From positions 124,001 through 188,000 of the forward strand of contig NZ_JACJPO010000066.1 in the NCBI RefSeq assembly GCF_014696105.1: a stretch of 64,000 bases of DNA, written 5' to 3'. Position numbers and translations under genes: made by a program. The notes under the pieces are model-generated. The model was given only the letters and a program-made list of their open reading frames with translations, was not told where the DNA came from and searched no databases. The stretch comes from Microcoleus sp. FACHB-1515 (GTDB lineage: Bacteria; Cyanobacteriota; Cyanobacteriia; Elainellales; Elainellaceae). Positions 49,727 through 58,847 of this stretch are shown here, piece by piece (positions within the stretch are counted from its first letter, which is position 1; every line of letters begins with the position of its first letter).

Positions 49727-49827
49727 GGTGTCGGCAGTGAAAGCGCTGCTCAATGAGGAGAAACGACAGAGGCAGGACTGTACAACGGTGTTGGCTCGCT
49801 TCCCTCCGACTTCTTTCTGCCGACACC
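49727..49827. other. Long-range inverted repeat between nusA and trmFO
   Basis: Perfect 11-bp arms GGTGTCGGCAG (49727-49737) and CTGCCGACACC (49817-49827), separated by 79 bases; with mismatches the pairing extends outwards (GCTGG and CCAGC nearby). A 100-nt RNA closed by such a helix could be a structured leader, a processing site or an unnamed small RNA. I do not recognise a family. Confidence 0.4.
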
Positions 49828-49873
49828 GAACACCCAGCTTGTACCCTGAAAGAAGTGATGTGGCGCGATCGAC

Positions 49874-51241
49874 ATGAACAAATCCATTCCAGTGCAGGTG
49901 ATTGGCGGCGGTTTAGCCGGAACTGAAGCGGCTTGGCAGATTGCTCAGGCGGGAGTTCCGGTTGTGCTGCATGAGATGCGTCCGCACTGCACGAGTCCCG
50001 CGCATCACACCGAGCATTTGGCCGAACTGGTGTGCAGCAATTCGTTTGGGGCGCAATCGAGCGATCGCGCTTCTGGCCTGCTGCATGAGGAACTGCGGCG
50101 GCTGGGATCGATCGTGATTGCCAAAGCAGATGAGCATTCTGTGCCTGCGGGTGGTGCGCTGGCGGTCGATCGCGCTGTTTTCAGCCGTGACTTAACGAAA
50201 ACGCTGGCAAACCATCCGCTGATCGAACTGCGACGCGACGAAGTGCCGCAACTGCCGACCGAAGGCGTCGTCGTGCTGACGACTGGCCCGCTGACCAGTT
50301 CCGCCTTGGCCGAAGATCTGCGGAAGCTGACGGGAATGGAATATCTCAGCTTTTTTGATGCGGCCAGCCCGATCGTCGAGGGTGAATCGATCGATCGCGA
50401 TATCGCCTTTCTCGCCTCTCGGTACGATCGCGGTGAAGCCGCCTATCTAAACTGTCCGATGAGTCGGGATCAATATCTCGAATTTTGGCAGGCGTTGCGT
50501 GAAGCGGAGCAGGCAGAACTGAAAGCGTTCGATCGCGAGTCGGCCAAGTTTTTTGAAGCTTGTTTGCCGATCGAGGAAATGGCGCGGCGCGGCGAAGACA
50601 CGATGCGCTACGGCCCGTTGAAGCCAGTTGGCCTGTTTGACGCTCGACTCGGTGATTTTCGCGATCCCGCCAATCGCGACAAGCGGCCTTACGCAGTTGT
50701 GCAGTTGCGGCAGGAAGATAAGGCAGGGCAGCTTTGGAATCTGGTGGGCTTTCAAACCAATTTGCGCTGGGGCGAACAAAAGCGCGTTTTTCGCTTGATC
50801 CCCGGTTTGGAGAATGCCGAATTTGTCCGCATGGGCGTGATGCACCGCAACACGTTTCTGAACGCACCGGAACTGTTGCACTCGACGCTGCAATTCAAGT
50901 CGCGATCGACCCTTTTCGCTGCCGGACAGCTCGTTGGAACCGAGGGCTACACGGCAGCGGCAGCAGGCGGCTGGCTGGCTGGAACCAATGCCGCACGGCT
51001 CATTCTCGATCGCCCACCCGTCGCGCTGCCTGTTACAACGATGCTTGGCGCACTGATTGACTTCATCAGCACGGCAGAGCCGAAACATTTTCAGCCGATG
51101 CCGCCCAATTTCGGCATTTTGCCCGAACTGCCGCAGCGCATTCGCAACAAGCGCGATCGCTACGGCCAATATCGCGATCGCGCCCTTGCTGATCTGAAAA
51201 GCTGGCTGACTCAGCACAATCCTGTGGCGATCGGAGCTTAA
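49874..51241 (+). CDS. trmFO: Methylenetetrahydrofolate-tRNA-(uracil-5-)-methyltransferase TrmFO
   Basis: 455 residues. FAD-dependent enzyme that makes ribothymidine at U54 of tRNA using methylenetetrahydrofolate. The FAD motif [16 protein letters not shown] opens the protein (residues about 9-24), followed by LHEMRP and the family landmark [36 protein letters not shown] (about 42-77). The other FAD-binding region, [29 protein letters not shown], is at about 350-378. The nucleophilic Cys candidates include the one in VCSNS and in YLNCPM. Long form typical of cyanobacteria and Gram-positives (often named Gid). Confidence 0.95.
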   Translation: MNKSIPVQVIGGGLAGTEAAWQIAQAGVPVVLHEMRPHCTSPAHHTEHLAELVCSNSFGAQSSDRASGLLHEELRRLGSIVIAKADEHSVPAGGALAVDRAVFSRDLTKTLANHPLIELRRDEVPQLPTEGVVVLTTGPLTSSALAEDLRKLTGMEYLSFFDAASPIVEGESIDRDIAFLASRYDRGEAAYLNCPMSRDQYLEFWQALREAEQAELKAFDRESAKFFEACLPIEEMARRGEDTMRYGPLKPVGLFDARLGDFRDPANRDKRPYAVVQLRQEDKAGQLWNLVGFQTNLRWGEQKRVFRLIPGLENAEFVRMGVMHRNTFLNAPELLHSTLQFKSRSTLFAAGQLVGTEGYTAAAAGGWLAGTNAARLILDRPPVALPVTTMLGALIDFISTAEPKHFQPMPPNFGILPELPQRIRNKRDRYGQYRDRALADLKSWLTQHNPVAIGA

Positions 51242-51294
51242 CGCTCAACCGCTATCATCAAAGTCAGGAGAAGTTGATTTTAGGTAGCTGTGCT

Positions 51295-51507
51295 ATGGGT
51301 GACGCAAAACGACGCAAAGAAACACTGGGAGATAAATACGGCCAGGAAGCAACCATCTTGCCCTGGCTGCCGATTACCAAAACTCAAGCCCAACAGTTTG
51401 TCGAGCTGAGCACAAAGGGCGCCTGGGTGGGAATCGGCCTGCTGGTCGCCTATTGGGTGACGGTACGGTTCATCGGCCCTTCCTTGGGCTGGTGGCAGGT
51501 TCAGTAA
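51295..51507 (+). CDS. DUF2839 small membrane protein
   Basis: 70 residues from ATG 51295 (MGDAKRRKETLGDKYGQE). A basic N terminus is followed by one membrane helix (AWVGIGLLVAYWVTVRFI). This pattern is the DUF2839 family, restricted to cyanobacteria and some plastid-bearing organisms; no function is known. The first residues, GDAKRRKETLGDKYG, are the strongly conserved part. It is followed by a terminator, so probably transcribed from its own promoter or read through from trmFO, 54 bases upstream. Confidence 0.85.
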   Translation: MGDAKRRKETLGDKYGQEATILPWLPITKTQAQQFVELSTKGAWVGIGLLVAYWVTVRFIGPSLGWWQVQ

Positions 51508-51534
51508 TCGTTCAGGATCTTCATAAATTCCGTT

Positions 51535-51567
51535 AAAGGAGTCGATCGAATCGATCGACTCCTTTTT
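51535..51567 (+). terminator. Rho-independent terminator after DUF2839
   Basis: AAAGGAGTCGATCG (51535-51548) pairs with CGATCGACTCCTTT (51552-51565), 3-base loop, T run to 51567. The arms use HIP1-like GATCG sequence. Confidence 0.88.
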
Positions 51568-52015
51568 AATTCGGCGATCCCGCCAGTGAGATTTGTGAAG
51601 TTGTGCTTAATCATACAGATTTTTTTGGCTACTCCGTTTTCTAAAGATGTAGTAAAGTAGCCGGAATGAGGCGATCGCGATTGGAAGAGATAGTTAAGTT
51701 TCACCCATTTTGGCAGTTTTCGCTTAGACTGCGATCGGGCGCTATCTACTTCTTTGTACGGATGCAGCTTTTACGGCTGAGATTGATACTTCGGCTAGAA
51801 CAGAAGGTCTGAACTTCGGTGGGAACCCGCTTCACTCGCGTTTATTGCTTGTAACCCATTAAAAGCCGTTTTATTTCGCTTTATCACGACTTAACTCCAG
51901 GCGATGACTAAGCAGTTTTGGGTAGTGTTACTTAAAGGCTCTACCGCTTCAGGCACAAATCTTAAGAAAACCTTTAGAAAGGTTTAGAATGTAGTGTGGG
52001 GATAGGAGGTCAAGT
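51568..52015. other. Long intergenic/leader region before DUF1815
   Basis: 448 bases without a gene. At its 3' end lies the operator-like palindrome at 51968-51985. The central part (51780-51850) contains TACTTCGG and AACTTCGG segments but no riboswitch I can name. A TPP-like GGCTGAGA at 51774 was considered and rejected. Confidence 0.4.
51962..51990 (+). promoter_or_regulatory. Promoter with embedded palindrome upstream of DUF1815
   Basis: TTAAGA (51962-51967) and TAGAAT (51985-51990) are 17 bases apart and could form a promoter. The spacer is filled by the palindrome AAACCTTT-AG-AAAGGTTT (51968-51985), which is where a repressor or MerR-like activator would bind. The DUF1815 start codon is 26 bases further on. 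Confidence 0.4.
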
Positions 52016-52390
52016 GTGTTTTTAAGACTTGCAGACCAGCATCGTCAATTTGTGCAAGACCTGGTAATGAATCTTCAGGCGCTCGCCTTGGTGCTAGAGC
52101 GTCGGGGCTACCTGGCGTCTTGCTACACCTGTGGCGGTCAGATGAACAGCGCGTCGTTTATGGTGAGTTTGGGTAACGACCATCTCATTCGCTTTTTGGT
52201 GTCAGATTACGGGATCACCTGGACGGAGATGCGAGACGATCGCGAACTGATGAAGCTCGAAGGAGCCGAAGCCATCAGCCAGCTTCAAGAGCTTGCCAAC
52301 CTGGTGAAATACCAAACCAAGCCATCTGAGTGCAGCCCAACGCTGGCACGTCCCGACCGCAAACCCGCTTCCAACATCGGCACAATCTAG
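52016..52390 (+). CDS. DUF1815 conserved cyanobacterial protein
   Basis: 124 residues from GTG 52016, with AGGAGG 6-7 bases upstream. The first 95 residues (FLRLADQHRQFVQDLVMNLQ... YTCGGQMNSASFMVSLGNDHLIRFLVSDYGITWTEMRDDRELMKLEGAEAISQL) match the DUF1815 pattern that is conserved across cyanobacteria. The two Cys in the YLASCYTCGG segment are a CxxC and may bind metal or be redox-active. The C-terminal 30 residues are variable. Function unknown; the regulated-looking promoter suggests condition-dependent expression. Confidence 0.88.
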   Translation: MFLRLADQHRQFVQDLVMNLQALALVLERRGYLASCYTCGGQMNSASFMVSLGNDHLIRFLVSDYGITWTEMRDDRELMKLEGAEAISQLQELANLVKYQTKPSECSPTLARPDRKPASNIGTI

Positions 52391-52470
52391 AGGTGCGATC
52401 GCTTCCTTCTGCCCGTCAGCCAGGTTAACTTCTGGTTAAATGGAAGGAATCGAATGGTTCAAGTAGCAAC

Positions 52471-52935
52471 ATGTCCGAAATTTCGCTGCCGATCGATTGG
52501 CAGCATGTCTTGTTACGCCTGGTTCTCGCGATCGTGGTCGGCGGCTTGATCGGATTAGAGCGCCAACTCGATCGCAAACCTGCCGGACTGCGAACGCACA
52601 TGCTGGTGAGCCTGGGAGCCGCCATCTTCGTGCTTTCTGGGTTGAGCGGTAGCGCGATCGATTCTGGGGATCACACTCGCGTCATTCAGGGGATCACGAC
52701 GGGCGTTGGCTTTTTGGGAGCCGGAGAGATCATTTCACGCACCGATCGCCGCAAAGTTCAAGTGCGCGGCTTGACTTCGGCAGCAGCGATTTGGGTGTCG
52801 GCAGCGTTGGGCGTGGCGATCGGCGCAGGGCTGTGGTTTATCGGCGTTACGGGGGGACTGCTGACGCTGTTTGTGCTGTGGGGCGTGAAGCAGATTGAAG
52901 AGCGATCGAAGCTCGACAATGATACCGATTCATAG
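52471..52935 (+). CDS. MgtC/SapB family membrane protein
   Basis: 154 residues with four to five membrane helices. The MgtC signature is clear: VGGLIGLERQLDRKPAGLRTHMLVSLGAAIFVL (about 23-55) and GVGFLGAGEIISR (about 78-91). Salmonella MgtC supports growth in low magnesium and inhibits the F1Fo ATP synthase; the role in cyanobacteria is open. The extra C-terminal cytosolic domain of pathogen MgtC is absent, making this the SapB-like minimal form. It lies 80 bases past DUF1815 on the same strand. Confidence 0.85.
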   Translation: MSEISLPIDWQHVLLRLVLAIVVGGLIGLERQLDRKPAGLRTHMLVSLGAAIFVLSGLSGSAIDSGDHTRVIQGITTGVGFLGAGEIISRTDRRKVQVRGLTSAAAIWVSAALGVAIGAGLWFIGVTGGLLTLFVLWGVKQIEERSKLDNDTDS

Positions 52936-52952
52936 CGGGCGCAGCAAAACCG

Positions 52953-53753
52953 CTACACCTGCAAAAACAGGTCATACATTGACAGCAAAATTTCCACCAC
53001 AATCAAAATCACCACGTACCACTCGACGCGCAAACCCGTATTGTGCTGAAGCAGATCCAGCACGGTTTCCGCCGTCCGCGAAATTAAATCCAGCTTGCGT
53101 TCTAGGGCAAGGTGGCGATCGCGAATTTCATATTCATCGTCCAAACGGCGATACAGCCGCTCCAGCGTGGGCGAATCCCACAGCAGTTCCGGCTTATCGC
53201 TAATTTCCACCCGACCGATAATTTTGTGTTGAATTGATAGGCTCAAGCCCAACTGCCGCAACAGTTCTTTGCCCTGCCGTTCGCGGTTTGTGCTAGTTTG
53301 CAGGCTGGCAGCAAACGGCTCAATCTGGTCAAACACTTTCGCAGTTCCGGCTTCGTAGTGCGCCAGAACAACGCTTTTTGCCAGCACATCCGCGACGATC
53401 TGCAAACATTCGACGCTAAACGCTTGAATCCAGATCATGCCGTTTTCGACGCGCCCCGCTCCGGCAGGCTCAAGCTGAAGCACGACTTCTTCGGTTTCGC
53501 GCTTGGCAAACGGATCGAGAACCAGCGGCTCAAGCTGTAACAAAAATGACGCTTCTTCGATCGGCTCTAGGCCAAACAGCACAACTGCCCCATAGCGAAA
53601 CAGAACCGCACAGCCGCGATCGCCCGCCGAAACCACTAGCGGCATAGTTGCTAAGCTATCGGTCGTCTCCAGTGCCGCCAGATTCAGCCGCTCCCCTAGA
53701 AATATCGCTCGCCCTTTAACGCTTTCTTTTTCCGCAAAAAGAATTTTCTCCAT
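52953..53753 (-). CDS. RMD1/DUF155 family protein
   Basis: 266 residues from ATG 53753 (MEKILFAEKESVKGRAIF); ATG 53768 is an alternative. The DUF155 (RMD1/RETARDED ROOT-like) pattern is visible: VLFRYGAVVLFGLEPIEEASFL (about 55-76), IWIQAFSVECLQIVADVLAKSVVLAHYE, RLYRRLDDEYEIRDRHLALERKLDLISRTAETVLDLLQ (about 188-225), then one C-terminal membrane helix (about 242-260). In eukaryotes members are mitochondrial or sporulation related; the bacterial function is unknown. Convergent to MgtC, 18 bases apart. Confidence 0.85.
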   Translation of the reverse strand: MEKILFAEKESVKGRAIFLGERLNLAALETTDSLATMPLVVSAGDRGCAVLFRYGAVVLFGLEPIEEASFLLQLEPLVLDPFAKRETEEVVLQLEPAGAGRVENGMIWIQAFSVECLQIVADVLAKSVVLAHYEAGTAKVFDQIEPFAASLQTSTNRERQGKELLRQLGLSLSIQHKIIGRVEISDKPELLWDSPTLERLYRRLDDEYEIRDRHLALERKLDLISRTAETVLDLLQHNTGLRVEWYVVILIVVEILLSMYDLFLQV

Positions 53754-53882
53754 ATCTCGATTATGCATGTTGGCTAGAGGATGCAGGCACACAAGATATC
53801 GCGTTCGACAAATTTGTTCTGTGGATAGATGCAGTGAAGGAATCGATCGTGCAAGCTCAAAATTAGGAATTCATCAACAGCA

Positions 53883-54719
53883 ATGGCACAAACCACAGAC
53901 TGGGTAGAACGGCTCGCACGATTTGGTTATGCTGCAAAAGGAATTGTGTACGGCATCGTTGGCGTTCTAGCAGTGCAGGCGGCAGTCAGTGCGGGCGGCC
54001 AAACAACCGATACACAAGGCGCACTGAATACGATCGCCGCTCAGCCATTTGGTCAAATTCTGCTGGCGTTGGTGGCGATCGGGCTAATCGAATACGTGCT
54101 GTGGCGGGTTGTTCAAGCGATCTACGATCCCGAAGGCAAAGGCAAAGATGCAAAAGGCATTGCTCAGCGACTTGGCTACCTGCTCAATGGTGCAGTTTAT
54201 ACTGGATTGGCCTTGAGTGCGCTCAAGTTAACGATGGGAGGGTCAGCAGGCAGCAGCAACGGGCAGCAAGACGCTACCGCGCAACTGCTGGCGCAACCGT
54301 TTGGCCAATGGTTGGTTGGCCTGATTGGAGCGGGCGTCATTGGTATTGGCTTCTATCAATTCTATGAAGCGTATAAAGCCAGCTTTCGCAAGCGGCTCAA
54401 CCTCAATCAAATGAGCGATACAGAGCGCACTTGGGCAACTCGCGTTGGACGCTTTGGACTCGCAGCACGTGGCCTTGTTCTCACGCTGACCGGACTATTT
54501 TTGATACAGGCGGCGCGGCAAAGCGATCCTAACCAAGTGCAAGGACTGGACGGAGCGCTGCAAACGCTGGCGCAGCAGCCGCAGGGAGCATGGCTGCTCG
54601 GTCTAGTCGCGTTGGGATTGGTGGCTTACGGAATTCATATGCTGGTGCAAGCCCGTTATGGCAAAATCAATGCACCCGCGATCGACAACCCGATCGATCC
54701 GCTTGCTCGGTCGCGATAA
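53883..54719 (+). CDS. DUF1206 membrane protein with three internal repeats
   Basis: 278 residues. Three copies of a unit of two membrane helices each: about 7-75 (VERLARFGYAAKGIVYGIVGVLAVQAA), about 90-165, and about 180-260 (VGRFGLAARGLVLTLTGLFLIQAA), giving six helices. The pattern ARFGYxAKGxVY...G and AxQPFGxxLLxxVAxGL defines DUF1206, a family of bacterial and cyanobacterial membrane proteins with no assigned role. Complete here. A hairpin at 54834-54856 follows between this gene and the next. Confidence 0.88.
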   Translation: MAQTTDWVERLARFGYAAKGIVYGIVGVLAVQAAVSAGGQTTDTQGALNTIAAQPFGQILLALVAIGLIEYVLWRVVQAIYDPEGKGKDAKGIAQRLGYLLNGAVYTGLALSALKLTMGGSAGSSNGQQDATAQLLAQPFGQWLVGLIGAGVIGIGFYQFYEAYKASFRKRLNLNQMSDTERTWATRVGRFGLAARGLVLTLTGLFLIQAARQSDPNQVQGLDGALQTLAQQPQGAWLLGLVALGLVAYGIHMLVQARYGKINAPAIDNPIDPLARSR

Positions 54720-54833
54720 ATACTTTGGAGTAAAGTAAGATTGCTGAATTGTGCGATCGCTGTTTAACCGCACCGTACTTCTACGGCTGATCGAACCAAC
54801 TTCAACATGAGACACTGCCATCGGGGATCGCAG

Positions 54834-54856
54834 TGCATTATCTTAGAAATAATGCA
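54834..54856. promoter_or_regulatory. Operator-like palindrome upstream of the sensor kinase gene
   Basis: TGCATTAT (54834-54841) and ATAATGCA (54849-54856) are perfect 8-bp arms with 7 bases between them. They lie about 55 bases before the kinase ATG, where a transcription factor could bind; the AT-rich arms and lack of T run argue against a terminator. Confidence 0.4.
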
Positions 54857-54909
54857 TCTCCGTCGCCTGTTGGTTTTTGTCACCTCTTGCATAATGAGCC
54901 GCTCGCGTA

Positions 54910-57834
54910 ATGGAATCGCTACCGCAGTCCGCAATGCTCACTCAAGAAGTGTTGCTTCACCGCATTGCTAATCGCATTCGTCAATCTTTAGAACTTCGAG
55001 AAATTTTAGCTGCGACGGTTGCCGAGGTGCGGTCTTACCTGGGAACCGATCGCGTCAAGGTTTACCAGTTCGCCCCCGATGGTCACGGCGTTGTCATCGC
55101 TGAATCGATCCAAGCAGGCCGCTTGCCCTCGCTGCTGGGTCTGAATTTTCCTGCCGATGATATTCCGCTCTATGCCCGCGAACTGTTTGTCCGATCGCGC
55201 CAGCGTTCGATCGTCAACTTGGAAGCGGCTGAAATTGGCCTCAGTCCAATGGAGCTTGAAGAAACCGGAGAACCGTTGCGATCGCAGCCAATTCGCTATC
55301 GTCCGGTTGATCCTTGCCACGTTGAATATCTGACGGCGATGGGAGTTAAGTCCTCGGTTGTCGTGCCGATCGTGCTGGCAAACTCGGAAACCGGAACGCA
55401 CAAGCCGCCCGCCCTCGACGTGAATGCACAGCTTTGGGGCTTGCTGGTTTCGCACCATTCGGAATCGCGTCAAGTCACTGACCAAGAGTTGCAGTTTATT
55501 CAGTCGGTCGTTGACCAGATGGCGATCGCCATTTCACAATCGATTTTGCTTCAGCGCGTCCGCGATCAAGCCCAGCAAGAAGCCCACATCAACCACGTTA
55601 CCGCCCTGCTCTACACCACGCCCACCGTTCAGCTTCAGGCCGCACTCGAAGCCGCAGTTGAAGCATTTGCCGGATCAGGCGGCAGGCTATATCTACTGGC
55701 AAACGAACCGACGCAGGCGATCGAGCTTTATACCTGTGGCGACCAGCCGCAGCATCTTGACCAGGCGACAAAACGCCCGATCGAAGAAAATTTGCTGTGG
55801 CAAAACTATCTCAAATCTGCTCTTCCTTCGCACTCAGCCGAAGCAGTTCGGCCTTGGTCAGTCGAATGGATGCGATCGGTTTATGCGCTGACTCCGGTGT
55901 TGGATGCGACTGATCCGGATTTATCCCTGTGGGCAATCAGCGATATCTACAAAGAGCCGCTGTTGCGCGTTATGGCTCCGTTCTTTCAAGACAGCAAAAT
56001 TCGCGGAATGCTGATTTTGCCGCTCACTTATGGAACAGAAGTGGTTGGCTGTCTGACGGTGTTTCGGGACGAGGTCAATACCGAAATTCTTTGGGCGGGC
56101 GCACATGACCCGGATACACGGCAGATGATGGCGCGGCAGTCGTTTGAAGTGTGGCGACAGTTGAAGAGCGGACAGGCACAGCAGTGGACAGAAGCGGAAC
56201 TGAAGCTGGCAAAAGCTTTTGGCGAACGCTTCTCGATGGCCGTGAAGCAATATCGCCTCTATCAGCAGGTGCAAGGGCTGAACAGCAATCTTGAGCATCA
56301 GGTAGAAGAGCGCACAGCGCAATTGCAGCAATCAAACTTGGAACTTCAGCGATCGACCCTGGAACTTCAGCAATCAGTCGATCACCAGCAGGCACTCGCC
56401 CGCATCATTGCAAAAATCCGCGCCTCACTCGAACTCGATGCGATCTTCAAAGCGGCGGCGACTGAAGTGCAAGAACTGCTCAGCGCCGATCGCGTTGTGA
56501 TCTACCGCTTTGATCCCGAAGCAGGCGACGGCAGCGGTGAAGTCGTTTCTGAAGCAGTTTTGTCTGAATTTCCGTCGATTCTCAATGCCAAGCTGTCAGA
56601 ATGCTGCATGGGCAAATCGCGGCTGATCGCCTACGCCAAAGGAAATGTGCGGGCGATCGACGACCTACATCAAGCTGGGCTGACCGAGTGTCACGTGCAG
56701 ATGTTGGCGCAGTTTCAGGTCAAGGCCGATTTGATTGTGCCGCTGCTGGTGGGCGATCGGCTGTGGGGCTTGCTGTGCGTTCATCAATGTACGACCACGC
56801 GCCACTGGCAGCAGCGCGAAATCGAATTTACGCAGCAGGTGGCGGCTCAAATTGGCGTTGCCCTTCAGCACGCGGTTTTGCTGGGGCGGACTCGGCAGCA
56901 GGCCAAGCAGCTCAGCGAGGCGATCGAACATCTCCAGCGGACGCAAACGCACCTGATTCAAAGCGAAAAAATGTCGAGCTTGGGTCAGTTAGTCGCGGGT
57001 GTGGCGCACGAAATCAACAATCCGGTCAGCTTCATTTACGGCAATCTCAGCCATGTCAGCAGCTACACGCGATCGCTCCTGAAGCTGATCGAGCTTTATC
57101 AGCAGCACTACCCAGAACCGAACGCAGAAATTCAGCACTATGCCGAAGAAGCCGACCTGGAATTTGTCGCCTCGGATCTGCCGCATCTGCTCGCCTCGCT
57201 GGAAGTCGGAGCCGATCGCATCCGCGAAATTGTTCTGAGCCTCCGCAATTTCTCGCGCCTCGATCAAGCTCGAATGAAGCCTGTGGACATCCACGAAGGG
57301 CTAGACAACACGCTGATGATTTTGCAGCACCGCATCAAGGCTGATTCGTCGCACACCGAAATTGCGATCGTCAAGCAGTACAGCAATCTACCGCTGGTCG
57401 AATGCAGCGCCGGACAGCTAAATCAAGTGTTTATGAATCTGCTCAGCAATGCGATCGATTCGCTGCGCGACACGCAAGACCAGCAGCGCGAAGCCGGATT
57501 GCCGCAGATGCAGGGCAAAATTACGGTTCGGACAGAAGCGATCGATCCCGATCACGCCCAAATCGTCATTCAAGACAACGGCAACGGCATTCCCGCCAGC
57601 ATTCAGCATCGCCTGTTCGACCCGTTCTTTACCACGAAACCCGTCGGCAAAGGAACAGGACTCGGCTTGTCGATCAGCTACCAGATTGTAGAACAGCACG
57701 GCGGCAAGCTCGAATGTATTTCCCATCCCGGTCAGGGCGCAGCATTCGTCATTCGACTGCCGATCGAGCAGCGCAAGTCCGAGGCCATACAGCAAGGAAC
57801 CATTCAGCCAAGCGGCGATCCTGCTGTCGCGTAA
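54910..57834 (+). CDS. Multi-GAF histidine kinase with phytochrome/cyanobacteriochrome-type GAF domains
   Basis: 974-residue soluble sensor kinase. GAF1 (about 20-210) has the phytochrome-like FPADDIPLYARELF and PCHVEYL, so Cys136-His137 occupy the bilin attachment position. GAF2 (about 225-460) is degenerate. A coiled coil (about 465-500, LEHQVEERTAQLQQSNLELQ) leads to GAF3 (about 505-670), in which ECHVQML gives Cys594-His595, the cyanobacteriochrome position. The kinase has His700 in VAHEINNPVSF, N box NQVFMNLLSNAIDSL, DNGNGIP, FDPFFTTK and GKGTGLGLSIS, all intact. No PHY domain, so a red-light photosensor of knotless kind or a redox/ligand sensor is possible. No response regulator is encoded next to it. 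Confidence 0.88.
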   Translation: MESLPQSAMLTQEVLLHRIANRIRQSLELREILAATVAEVRSYLGTDRVKVYQFAPDGHGVVIAESIQAGRLPSLLGLNFPADDIPLYARELFVRSRQRSIVNLEAAEIGLSPMELEETGEPLRSQPIRYRPVDPCHVEYLTAMGVKSSVVVPIVLANSETGTHKPPALDVNAQLWGLLVSHHSESRQVTDQELQFIQSVVDQMAIAISQSILLQRVRDQAQQEAHINHVTALLYTTPTVQLQAALEAAVEAFAGSGGRLYLLANEPTQAIELYTCGDQPQHLDQATKRPIEENLLWQNYLKSALPSHSAEAVRPWSVEWMRSVYALTPVLDATDPDLSLWAISDIYKEPLLRVMAPFFQDSKIRGMLILPLTYGTEVVGCLTVFRDEVNTEILWAGAHDPDTRQMMARQSFEVWRQLKSGQAQQWTEAELKLAKAFGERFSMAVKQYRLYQQVQGLNSNLEHQVEERTAQLQQSNLELQRSTLELQQSVDHQQALARIIAKIRASLELDAIFKAAATEVQELLSADRVVIYRFDPEAGDGSGEVVSEAVLSEFPSILNAKLSECCMGKSRLIAYAKGNVRAIDDLHQAGLTECHVQMLAQFQVKADLIVPLLVGDRLWGLLCVHQCTTTRHWQQREIEFTQQVAAQIGVALQHAVLLGRTRQQAKQLSEAIEHLQRTQTHLIQSEKMSSLGQLVAGVAHEINNPVSFIYGNLSHVSSYTRSLLKLIELYQQHYPEPNAEIQHYAEEADLEFVASDLPHLLASLEVGADRIREIVLSLRNFSRLDQARMKPVDIHEGLDNTLMILQHRIKADSSHTEIAIVKQYSNLPLVECSAGQLNQVFMNLLSNAIDSLRDTQDQQREAGLPQMQGKITVRTEAIDPDHAQIVIQDNGNGIPASIQHRLFDPFFTTKPVGKGTGLGLSISYQIVEQHGGKLECISHPGQGAAFVIRLPIEQRKSEAIQQGTIQPSGDPAVA

Positions 57835-57848
57835 TTACCCAATAGGCA

Positions 57849-58847
57849 TTAGCCCCACTGGAAGATTGCGGCTCCCCAAGTTAGACCTGCACCAAAGCCG
57901 GAAGCGGCGATCATTTCGCCTGCCTTGATTTTTCCTGCCCGGACACTTTCATCCAGTGCGAGGGGAATCGAGGCGGCATCGGTATTGCCGTAGTCGGCCA
58001 TGTTGCTAATGACTTTTTCCGGCGGAACGCCTAACCGATCGGCAACCGAGTCGAGGATGCGCTGATTGGCTTGATGGAGCAGCAGCCAGTCGATTTGGTT
58101 GATGGTGAGGTTCGATCGATGCAGCGCTTTCTCGATCACTTCTGGGACGCGCTTAACCGCAAACCGATAGACTTCCTGACCGTTCATTGTGATCGGCTGA
58201 AACTTGCCTTGCGCGACCGTCACGCCTTCTGTCAGCGTCAGCGGTTCCGGCTGGTAGGCCAAGTTGAGCAGATGATTTTGCGTGCCGTCGCTGCGGAGTT
58301 CAAAGCCCAAGAGTCGATCGCGCTCGGATGCCTGCATGACGATCGCTCCGGCTCCATCGCCAAACAGAACGCAGGTGCGGCGATCGTTCCAATCCACCCA
58401 GCGCGACAAAATATCTGCGCCGATCAGCAGCACGTTTCGATACGCTCCGGTGCGGATGAACTGCGCGGCTGTCACCAGTCCGAACATGAAGCCGGAACAG
58501 GCTGCGGTGAGATCGAACGCGACGGCTTTGAGCGCACCGATTTCCGCTTGGACTTGGCAGGCGCTTCCGAACAGATCGTCAGGACTGGAAGTTGCCAGCA
58601 GAATTAGATCGATGTCCAGCGGGTCGATTCCGGCCATCTCGATCGCATTTCGGGCAGCGGCGGCGGCCAGCGATCGCAACGATTCATCTGCGCTTGCAAG
58701 GTGGCGGCGGCGAATTCCCGTCCGCGAAGCGATCCACTCGTCAGAAGTTTCGACAAACTGGCTGAGCGCATCGTTATCGATACAGACAGCGGGTGTGGCT
58801 GAGCCGCTGCCGATGATGGCAACGCCAGAAGGAAAAGATTGGTGCAT
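57849..58847 (-). CDS. fabH: Beta-ketoacyl-ACP synthase III
   Basis: 332 residues from ATG 58847 ([19 protein letters not shown]); a long upstream frame inside plsX is not used. Catalyses the first condensation in fatty-acid synthesis, acetyl-CoA with malonyl-ACP. Catalytic Cys lies in [13 protein letters not shown] (about residue 120), His in LLHQANQRI (about 250) and Asn in [14 protein letters not shown] (about 283), the complete triad. Its ATG overlaps the plsX stop (TAATG), so it is translationally coupled to plsX. fabD and fabG, which often follow, are not here; the convergent kinase gene ends 14 bases away. Confidence 0.95.
   Translation of the reverse strand: MHQSFPSGVAIIGSGSATPAVCIDNDALSQFVETSDEWIASRTGIRRRHLASADESLRSLAAAAARNAIEMAGIDPLDIDLILLATSSPDDLFGSACQVQAEIGALKAVAFDLTAACSGFMFGLVTAAQFIRTGAYRNVLLIGADILSRWVDWNDRRTCVLFGDGAGAIVMQASERDRLLGFELRSDGTQNHLLNLAYQPEPLTLTEGVTVAQGKFQPITMNGQEVYRFAVKRVPEVIEKALHRSNLTINQIDWLLLHQANQRILDSVADRLGVPPEKVISNMADYGNTDAASIPLALDESVRAGKIKAGEMIAASGFGAGLTWGAAIFQWG

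Noticed and set aside
51774-51850. Possible TPP riboswitch (GGCTGAGA) before DUF1815
   Set aside because: The second conserved block (ACCCxxxGAACCTGAT-like) and the P1 helix could not be found, and the downstream gene is unrelated to thiamine.
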